Assembly (NCBI RefSeq): GCF_012349115.1
Contig: NZ_PQIG01000089.1
Span: forward strand, 1 to 64,000
DNA from: Rhizobium ruizarguesonis
Lineage (GTDB): Bacteria > Pseudomonadota > Alphaproteobacteria > Rhizobiales > Rhizobiaceae
Direction: 5' to 3'
Length of the DNA stretch: 64,000 bases
In this document: in pieces, positions 58,510 to 64,000 of the stretch
How positions within the stretch are numbered: the first letter of the stretch is position 1
Layout: each line of letters opens with the position of its first letter
Position numbers and translations under genes: made by a program
The notes under the pieces: generated by a model
What the model was told of the DNA's origin: nothing
Seen by the model: the letters and a program-made list of their open reading frames with translations, nothing else
Database searches by the model: none

Positions 58510-60012
58510 TCAGGCCGACTTGGGTACGGCAATACGTTTGGCTTTTGTCAGGAACTTGACAACGATACGCTGAACTTCAGTTTCCGGGCCGTTTGGCTTC
58601 TTCATCGCGAGCCAAAGGACAAAGCTGGAACCGACATAGAGGATGCCGCCGGTGACAACGAGGATGGCCAGGTGAAGGGCCAGCGCCAACTTGTTGGTGG
58701 GAGTGTTCAGGACATGCGACAATCCCCAGACGCCGGCAGCCATCACGGCGACACTGGCAAGCGCGCGGAAGTTTGCCGCGAGCTGCTGGAAGAATGGCAG
58801 ATTGATCAAGCGCTTGACGAGAAGCATGTTGACTACGGTGGAAATCAGGCCCGTCAACACGCGTGCATAGACGACGCCCGGAAGCCCGGCCATCATGAGA
58901 CCAGCGATGATGATGGGCACGCGGACCACCAGCATCTGCGTGTCGCGGATGAACAGCATCTTGGTATGGCCCTTTGCCATGCCCAGCGGTTGGACGAGCG
59001 AACCGAGGGTCTGCAGCGCGAAGACCGATGCGAGCGCCTGTACGATGAAGATGGCGGGAACCCACTTTTCTCCCAAGGCAAGCCGCATCATCGGATCAGC
59101 TACCACTGCCATGCCGATTCCGGCCGGAAGCGCCACCGCCGCCAGAAGCGCCTGTGCACGCTGATAGGCTGCGACAAGCCGGACCGGGTCGTTGCGGACC
59201 TTCGAAAAGCCCGGGTAAATCGTCTGGTTCAACGGCGCCGTCGCCTCGCGCGTCGGCAGAGTCGAAAGAGTGTTGCCGACGGTATAATGGCCAAGCTGCG
59301 TGGCGCCCAGCATCTTGCCGATTAACAGATATTCGACCCGCCAGTTCAGCGTGTTGACGATCTGTCCGGCCGTCAGCCAGAGCGAGAACGAAAACAATTC
59401 CCGTGCATGCCGGAAGGTTATGCGCGGCCAGAACGGCAGGACCGTATAGGAAACGATGATATTCGTGACCTGATAGGCGAGGGTGCCGACAACGAGCGCC
59501 CAATAACTCTGGTAGATGGCAGCAATTGCCACCGTCACGACGAAGCCGACCAGCTTTTGCGAGACGTTGAGTACGAACTCCTGCCAGAAGATCAGATCAC
59601 GCTGGAGCATGACGCGGCGTGGATTGGCGAGACCACTCAGGAGCAGGCTGAAACTCAAAGCAAGCATGACGCTCGTCAGCCGAGGCTCGTTGTAAAACTC
59701 GGCGATCGGATAGGCACTGGCCGCAAACAGCAGCGCCAAAACAGCGCTTCGCGTCACGCTCAACGTCCACACCGCACTGAAGTGAACTTCGCTGGGAGAT
59801 TCGTGGCGGATAAGCGCCTGATTCAGCGAGAGTTCGGTGACGGAGCTCAAAATGACCTGGATCGTCGTTGCGATAGCAACGAGACCAAAGTCGGCCGGCA
59901 CGAGATACCAGGCCAGGACAAAGGTGCTAAGCGCGGAAAGCCCGTTGACGATGGCGCGGGACAGACTCAGCCATATGCTGCCCTGGATCAGTCGGTCGGT
60001 AACACTGCTCAT
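58510..60012 (-). CDS. pssL: Polysaccharide flippase (Wzx family)
   Basis: A 500-residue PST/MATE-like transporter with about 12 or more hydrophobic segments, starting SSVTDRLIQGSIWLSLSRAI and carrying LVPADFGLVAIATT and VEYLLIGKMLGATQLGHYTVG typical of oligosaccharide flippases. It moves lipid-linked repeat units across the inner membrane to the polymerase at 35972. GGAG lies 10 bases before the ATG at 60012; the frame extends 12 codons upstream without support. Confidence 0.85.
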   Translation of the reverse strand: MSSVTDRLIQGSIWLSLSRAIVNGLSALSTFVLAWYLVPADFGLVAIATTIQVILSSVTELSLNQALIRHESPSEVHFSAVWTLSVTRSAVLALLFAASAYPIAEFYNEPRLTSVMLALSFSLLLSGLANPRRVMLQRDLIFWQEFVLNVSQKLVGFVVTVAIAAIYQSYWALVVGTLAYQVTNIIVSYTVLPFWPRITFRHARELFSFSLWLTAGQIVNTLNWRVEYLLIGKMLGATQLGHYTVGNTLSTLPTREATAPLNQTIYPGFSKVRNDPVRLVAAYQRAQALLAAVALPAGIGMAVVADPMMRLALGEKWVPAIFIVQALASVFALQTLGSLVQPLGMAKGHTKMLFIRDTQMLVVRVPIIIAGLMMAGLPGVVYARVLTGLISTVVNMLLVKRLINLPFFQQLAANFRALASVAVMAAGVWGLSHVLNTPTNKLALALHLAILVVTGGILYVGSSFVLWLAMKKPNGPETEVQRIVVKFLTKAKRIAVPKSA

Positions 60013-60162
60013 AGATGAATGGCTCCGCACGACCAGGACATCGACCATTTAAGTGGGCTGAATACCCGCCCAAAGTGCCTCTCCCCTTTGTCAGGGCAGA
60101 GTGGGTTGATGGAGTTAGAAAGGATCATGCCTATTGCCTCGTCACGAACTCGGTCTGCGACA

Positions 60163-61065
60163 TCACAGGACGCTTGCCGTTTTCTTGGAAAAATCTTGTT
60201 TCAGTCGGTTTAGCTCAAGCAGCATTCTGTCGTGCGCCTTTACAATAGCCTCATCTGTGCTGAGCTGGCCCGGCTTCTCTGCTACCCGCTGCAACGTCTT
60301 GACCGTCGATCCAAAGACATAGTTGCCGGTGAGCTGTCGGATGCGGCGGTGGCGGAACGTTATGTTCTTCAAAAGGTAGGTGTTTTTGCGTACCAGCGAC
60401 GCGCCTGCTTCGACGATATTTGACGGGCCAATCGCGTCGAAGTCGATCTCGAGATCAAGCGCACTTGCCCAATCGTACCACTTGGCTCGATTCCCCGGCG
60501 CGATCGGTCGGATAGCCCGCCAGGGAACGCGCAGCGCGTCTGAGATAATGCAGCCATGCATCGCCTCGGAGACCACTTTATGCGATGCGCTGATTTCGGT
60601 CAGAACCTTTTCCACAGACCAGCGGGGATCGATATAGTGAATCCCTGCGAGCTCGCAGGCCTTATCCCAACTGCCGTACATGGCGCTTTCGTAATGCGGC
60701 ATGAAAGAGACCGGGTAGCGCTTCTCGATGCTTTTTGCATCCCAGCAGCTGCGCGTGAGGATACCCGAATCGCCGATGGCGTAGCTCGGATCGATGCCGA
60801 GGACTTCGGCAGTCTTCTTTCCGCGCACGAAATAGAATGTCCAGTTGCGATCGACTTTCGGCGGGTTGGTGTAGCCGCCATAGCCCGAGCCGAAGACAAT
60901 CTTCTGCATATTCGGGTCGAAATTGTCGTAGAGAATCGAACCGATGCCGAGAAAAAGTTGGCTTTCGTCGTCGTCGAAGAAGCCGGGCAGCAAGCGCTCC
61001 CAAAGCCAATGGTTCAGTTCGTCGCCAAAATTCTCGTGTTTCCCCCGGTAGGCAAACATCTTCAT
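60163..61065 (-). CDS. pssM: ExoV-type exopolysaccharide ketal pyruvyltransferase
   Basis: A 300-residue enzyme like S. meliloti ExoV: FAYRGKHENFGDELNHWLWERLLPG, LFLGIGSILYD, VFGSGYGGY, FVRGKKTAEVLG, SEAMHGCIISDALRVPW. In R. leguminosarum PssM pyruvylates a glucose of the side chain. It is 4 bp overlapped by the acyltransferase gene, matching a pssR-pssM pair; the symbol rests on this pairing. Confidence 0.82.
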   Translation of the reverse strand: MKMFAYRGKHENFGDELNHWLWERLLPGFFDDDESQLFLGIGSILYDNFDPNMQKIVFGSGYGGYTNPPKVDRNWTFYFVRGKKTAEVLGIDPSYAIGDSGILTRSCWDAKSIEKRYPVSFMPHYESAMYGSWDKACELAGIHYIDPRWSVEKVLTEISASHKVVSEAMHGCIISDALRVPWRAIRPIAPGNRAKWYDWASALDLEIDFDAIGPSNIVEAGASLVRKNTYLLKNITFRHRRIRQLTGNYVFGSTVKTLQRVAEKPGQLSTDEAIVKAHDRMLLELNRLKQDFSKKTASVL

Positions 61066-61571
61066 CGTGCTTCTCCAGTCGGCAAGTGCGTCACGATCTG
61101 CGAGACCATCTCATCTTCGCGTGCCATGCGTCCGTAACGCGAAATGATCTTGATGTCGCTGCGGATTATCTTTGCCGGATTGCCAGCGACGAGCGAGCGT
61201 GGCGGCACGCTCTTGGTCACCACCGAGCCCGAGCCGATGACGCATTCGTCGCCGATCTCGACGCCGGGCAGAATGATGCTGCGGGCGCCGATGAAGCAGC
61301 GCTTGCCGATCCTCGTGTGAAGGTAGAGCCCGCGTGTGAGGTCGTGGGTCAGAATCGCAGCCTCAAAGGCAACGTAAGTTTCCGCGCCGATATGCAATCC
61401 CTTCGGGTTGGTCTTGTCGAAACGCACGCTCAAGGAAAAGCTCGCCGTCGGATCGATGTCCATTCCCCAGAATTTCGTATAGTAGAGCCACTTGGCCTTC
61501 ACAAATCCGTTCCGCAGCGGCCGAAATACGTTCAGTCCCCACTTCGGCTTTTTTCCTGTCTGCACCATCAA
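61062..61571 (-). CDS. pssR: Hexapeptide-repeat acyltransferase
   Basis: A 169-residue left-handed beta-helix acetyltransferase (WcaF/NodL group): ASFSLSVRFDKTNPKGLHIGAETYVAFEAAILTHD trimmed to its pattern of hexapeptide turns, catalytic His likely in ILTHDL, then CFIGARSIILPGVEIGDECVIGSGSVV and the closing LVAGNPAKII. It probably O-acetylates exopolysaccharide sugars. It overlaps both neighbours by 4 bp. Confidence 0.83.
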   Translation of the reverse strand: MMVQTGKKPKWGLNVFRPLRNGFVKAKWLYYTKFWGMDIDPTASFSLSVRFDKTNPKGLHIGAETYVAFEAAILTHDLTRGLYLHTRIGKRCFIGARSIILPGVEIGDECVIGSGSVVTKSVPPRSLVAGNPAKIIRSDIKIISRYGRMAREDEMVSQIVTHLPTGEAR

Positions 61572-62719
61572 GTCCGACCCCGGCTGGAAAATTCGTCTAG
61601 CACGGAACTGTAATAGTCCTCGAGCGTCCCCGTCTGACGACGTAAGTCGAAGCGTTCGGCCACCAGAAGCGGTGCCCGCGCGCTAAAGGCTGTCCACAGA
61701 GCCTGGTCGTTGAGCAGTCTTCCGACCGCCTCCGCCATTCCCGCGACATCCCGCTCCTCCACGAGATAACCAGTTTTCCCCTCTTCGATCGCTTCGCCGA
61801 CGCCTCCCGAGCGAAATGCGACGACCGGAGTACCGACGGCTTCCGCCTCGAGATTTGCGAGGCCGAAAGCTTCGGCGTGACCATTGTCGAGGGTCACGCT
61901 TCCGTGGAGATAAAGCTCCGCACTGGCGAGCAGATCTCTTATCTCAGTCTGCGACAGATTTTCATGGATCGTGACGCTTGGCAAGGAACGACGCGCCAGT
62001 GCTTCGATTTCCTCCTTCAAGGGACCCTGGCCGACCATGACGAATTCGACCGGGGTGCCGGCGGCAGCCACACGCGAAAGCGCATCGATCATGAAACGAT
62101 GGCCCTTATAGTCGACGAAGCGGGCAATTGAAACCACGAGCCCTTTTTTTCGGGGACGGGGTTCCATTTTGAAGAGATCGAGATCGATGCCGATATGATG
62201 GCGATAGACGCGTTCGGCTGGAAAGCCGAGGGCCAGCAGCCGGTCGCGGATGAAATCGGAAACGGCGATGTTCCAGCTGTTCCAGCCGGCCATCTCGCTC
62301 CGGCCCTTGGCGAAGAAACGCACCTGATTGAAGCCGCCCGGCTTTTTCGGGTCGCCGCGATAGGTGGCATCGAAGCCGTGGAACGTCGTGACGAGCGGCT
62401 TGCCGGCGGCCCGGGCCAGCGGGCCAATGACATACCCGTTCTTGCCGAAATGGGCGTGAACGAGATCGGCTTTGCCGATCGCAGGAAAGAGGAAGGGAAG
62501 GCCGATCTGCGGGATTTTCAGCAGCAGTTCACCGGCCCGCGCAATGGGAGACCGACGGATGTCATGAACCGGAACAGTGGATTTTTTTGTATGCGCCGAA
62601 GAAATTCGCGAGCCGGCAAGAATTTCAGCTTCGAAAGTACGAAACGCTACCGCCTGGTTGAGAACAAATGCCTGGCTGGCAGGCAAAAATTTTTCCACAT
62701 AAATAACGGCTTTTTTCAT
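61568..62719 (-). CDS. Family 4 glycosyltransferase
   Basis: A 383-residue GT-B enzyme of family 4: LVHAHFGKNGYVIGPLA and TTFHGFDATYRGD in the N-terminal domain, SIARFVDYKGHRFMIDAL and VMVGQGPLKEEIEAL in the nucleotide domain, and the EX7E element in HAEAFGLANLEAEAVGTP. Only retaining-type enzyme in the cluster, so it probably makes an alpha linkage of the repeat unit. It starts 31 bp downstream of the GH10 gene. Confidence 0.86.
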   Translation of the reverse strand: MKKAVIYVEKFLPASQAFVLNQAVAFRTFEAEILAGSRISSAHTKKSTVPVHDIRRSPIARAGELLLKIPQIGLPFLFPAIGKADLVHAHFGKNGYVIGPLARAAGKPLVTTFHGFDATYRGDPKKPGGFNQVRFFAKGRSEMAGWNSWNIAVSDFIRDRLLALGFPAERVYRHHIGIDLDLFKMEPRPRKKGLVVSIARFVDYKGHRFMIDALSRVAAAGTPVEFVMVGQGPLKEEIEALARRSLPSVTIHENLSQTEIRDLLASAELYLHGSVTLDNGHAEAFGLANLEAEAVGTPVVAFRSGGVGEAIEEGKTGYLVEERDVAGMAEAVGRLLNDQALWTAFSARAPLLVAERFDLRRQTGTLEDYYSSVLDEFSSRGRT

Positions 62720-62750
62720 GAATCTGTTCGCGTCTCCGTTGTCTTATGCA

Positions 62751-63824
62751 TCACATCGCCTCTATTGCCCGCCGGACACCGTCGATCGCACTTCTTGGCG
62801 CATTATTTTCGTCGTAAAGATTAACGCGCTTCGTGCAAGCCGCGACGGGATCGGCCGCTTTCTCATCGCGCTCGCCGTATTTTTCCGACATGCCCCATAC
62901 TGTCACGCCTTTCAAGTCGCCATGTTCGGCCGCCACGGTGATCACGTCACTGAAAATATCGGCGTAGGATGCCGGCGTGAAGGCTTTGTCGCGGTTCAGG
63001 AAGTGGCAGGACGCATCCAGTTCGGTGATGAAAACGCCGACACCCATGTCCTTCAGCGCCGCGCAGAAGCGCCCCATTCCTTCCGGATCGATCCGGTCGA
63101 GACCGGGGCGGAAATGCGCTTGCAGCCCCACCGCGTTGATCGGCGTTTTTTTTGCCACGAGATCCTCGACGATTTTCAAGATGCGCGCGCGCTTTTGTTC
63201 GAACACGTCGGATTTCTTCTCCAGATGCGTTTCGTTGAGCACCAGCGTTGCGCCGGGATTGGCCTGGTGCGCCATGTCGAAACTCATACGAATATAATCG
63301 TCGCCAAGAAGGCGTCGGAAAACACAATCCCGCAGATCCGGTGCATCATACTCCAACGGTTCGTTCACCACATCCCAAGCATCGATCGAGTTCTTATAGC
63401 GAGTGACAACCTGTTTTATATGACGGTTCATGGCCGCCTGAATGGTCTTTGCGTCCGTGATATCAGACACCCAGCCCGGGACGCGATACCAGATCAGCGT
63501 ATGACCATAAACCCTCATGTTGTTTTTGCGTGCAAATGCAACCATGCGGTCGGCACTGCCGAAGCTGAAAACACCCGGTCTCTTTTCCGTCGCATTCCAC
63601 TTCAGCTCGTTTCGCGGCGTTATCGAATTGACGTTGTCGATGTAGATCTCGGAAGCGATTGGATCGTTGATGTTTTGCAGGTCGATTGCCGATCCGAATC
63701 GGAACGATTTCTTGTCGGCAAGGGCGCGCAACCCTGCAGCGGCAGGCATCTGTGCCAGGGCCTGGCCCGTACGGACATACAACAGGGCGAGCGGAACCGA
63801 GGCGAGGAAACGTCTTCTATTCAT
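62751..63824 (-). CDS. Glycoside hydrolase family 10 protein (endo-beta-1,4-glycanase)
   Basis: A 357-residue secreted enzyme: Tat-like signal (NRRRFLASVPLALLYVRTGQALA), then a GH10 barrel with HTLIWYRVPGW, acid/base Glu in WDVVNEPLEYD, LNETHLE and nucleophile Glu in FITELDASC, and WGMSEKYGERD near the end. GH10 members are xylanases, but in this operon the likely substrate is the organism's own exopolysaccharide. The ATG at 63824 follows GAGAGATAGA; ATG at 63836 adds four residues. First gene of the long minus-strand transcript. Confidence 0.85.
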   Translation of the reverse strand: MNRRRFLASVPLALLYVRTGQALAQMPAAAGLRALADKKSFRFGSAIDLQNINDPIASEIYIDNVNSITPRNELKWNATEKRPGVFSFGSADRMVAFARKNNMRVYGHTLIWYRVPGWVSDITDAKTIQAAMNRHIKQVVTRYKNSIDAWDVVNEPLEYDAPDLRDCVFRRLLGDDYIRMSFDMAHQANPGATLVLNETHLEKKSDVFEQKRARILKIVEDLVAKKTPINAVGLQAHFRPGLDRIDPEGMGRFCAALKDMGVGVFITELDASCHFLNRDKAFTPASYADIFSDVITVAAEHGDLKGVTVWGMSEKYGERDEKAADPVAACTKRVNLYDENNAPRSAIDGVRRAIEAM

Positions 63825-64000
63825 TCTATCTCTCACTGTTAGCTTTTTTCATGTCCGCGGTGGAATTTGAAAGGCCGGACTCGTCGGCACCGATCCATCA
63901 CAAGATTCGCGTTCAATTTAACAGAGTAATACAACCTCAAATATACTTTCCCCGCAGGGGATATTGTTAGTGTCTGCTAGACTTTTCAGCATATTCCAAG
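63825..64000. other. Upstream region of the minus-strand polysaccharide operon
   Basis: 176 bp to the window edge, AT-rich, with no gene seen. It should contain the promoter of the long minus-strand run that begins with the GH10 gene; no defined elements were identified. Confidence 0.35.

Noticed and set aside
57997..59325. 442-codon plus-strand frame across the pyruvyltransferase and flippase genes
   Set aside because: It spans two real minus-strand genes and their junction; the product is highly charged and unlike any family.

Overview
The window reads as chromosomal DNA of an alphaproteobacterium of the Rhizobium leguminosarum / R. etli group. The evidence is GC-rich coding sequence, several compound palindromic intergenic repeats of the rhizobial kind, a NepR-EcfG general stress response pair, a TonB + hmuPSTUV haem locus, and on the right half a gene order matching the acidic exopolysaccharide (Pss-I) region of R. 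leguminosarum (pssT-N-O-P, rapA/plyA, prsDE, pssE-D-C, pyruvyltransferases, flippase, glycosyltransferases). No rRNA, tRNA, CRISPR array or intact insertion sequence was seen.

Left part (1-15.3 kb): nepR-ecfG; a small membrane/stress pair (DUF883 and holin-like) that has a consensus EcfG promoter; the hmuPSTUV haem uptake operon, divergent from a small secreted protein and tonB; a second haem group (Cys-rich DUF2325 protein, an unknown 90-residue protein, and an HmuQ/BhuQ-type haem monooxygenase); a truncated haemoglobin with a DUF423 protein; a TetR regulator with an EmrE-like pump; thuAB; and a winged-helix/TPR regulator.

Middle (15.5-33.4 kb): a secreted DUF1236 protein with a second EcfG promoter; the cecR-ybhGFSR ABC-2 efflux operon; a UDP-glucuronate 4-epimerase; an EEP-family membrane protein; an in-frame fusion of phosphomannomutase to the bifunctional mannose-1-P guanylyltransferase/mannose-6-P isomerase; ung; an mhqO/mhqD-like pair; a KTSC protein; the 3' remnant of an outer membrane efflux gene; and a PPP-type phosphatase.

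Right part (33.4-64 kb): one polysaccharide region. UDP-glucose dehydrogenase supplies UDP-GlcA. PssD/PssE, PssC and further glycosyltransferases assemble the repeat unit, two pyruvyltransferases and a hexapeptide acyltransferase decorate it, a Wzx flippase and a Wzy-like polymerase flip and polymerise it, and an OPX lipoprotein with a Wzc-type tyrosine kinase exports it. A type I secretion pair (PrsDE) sits beside its likely substrates, a tandem cadherin-like (RapA-type) protein and a beta-helix glycanase carrying the same domain. A GH10 glycoside hydrolase closes the cluster. Within the glycosyltransferase block a two-gene unit has been duplicated and one copy has decayed to a stump of about 60 codons.

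I found no wholly new system that I can defend. The best leads are the two exact EcfG promoters, the fusion with its one-base explanation, the decayed GT duplicate, the Cys-rich DUF2325 protein in a haem operon, and the unknown proteins translationally coupled to pssP or divergent from hmuP.
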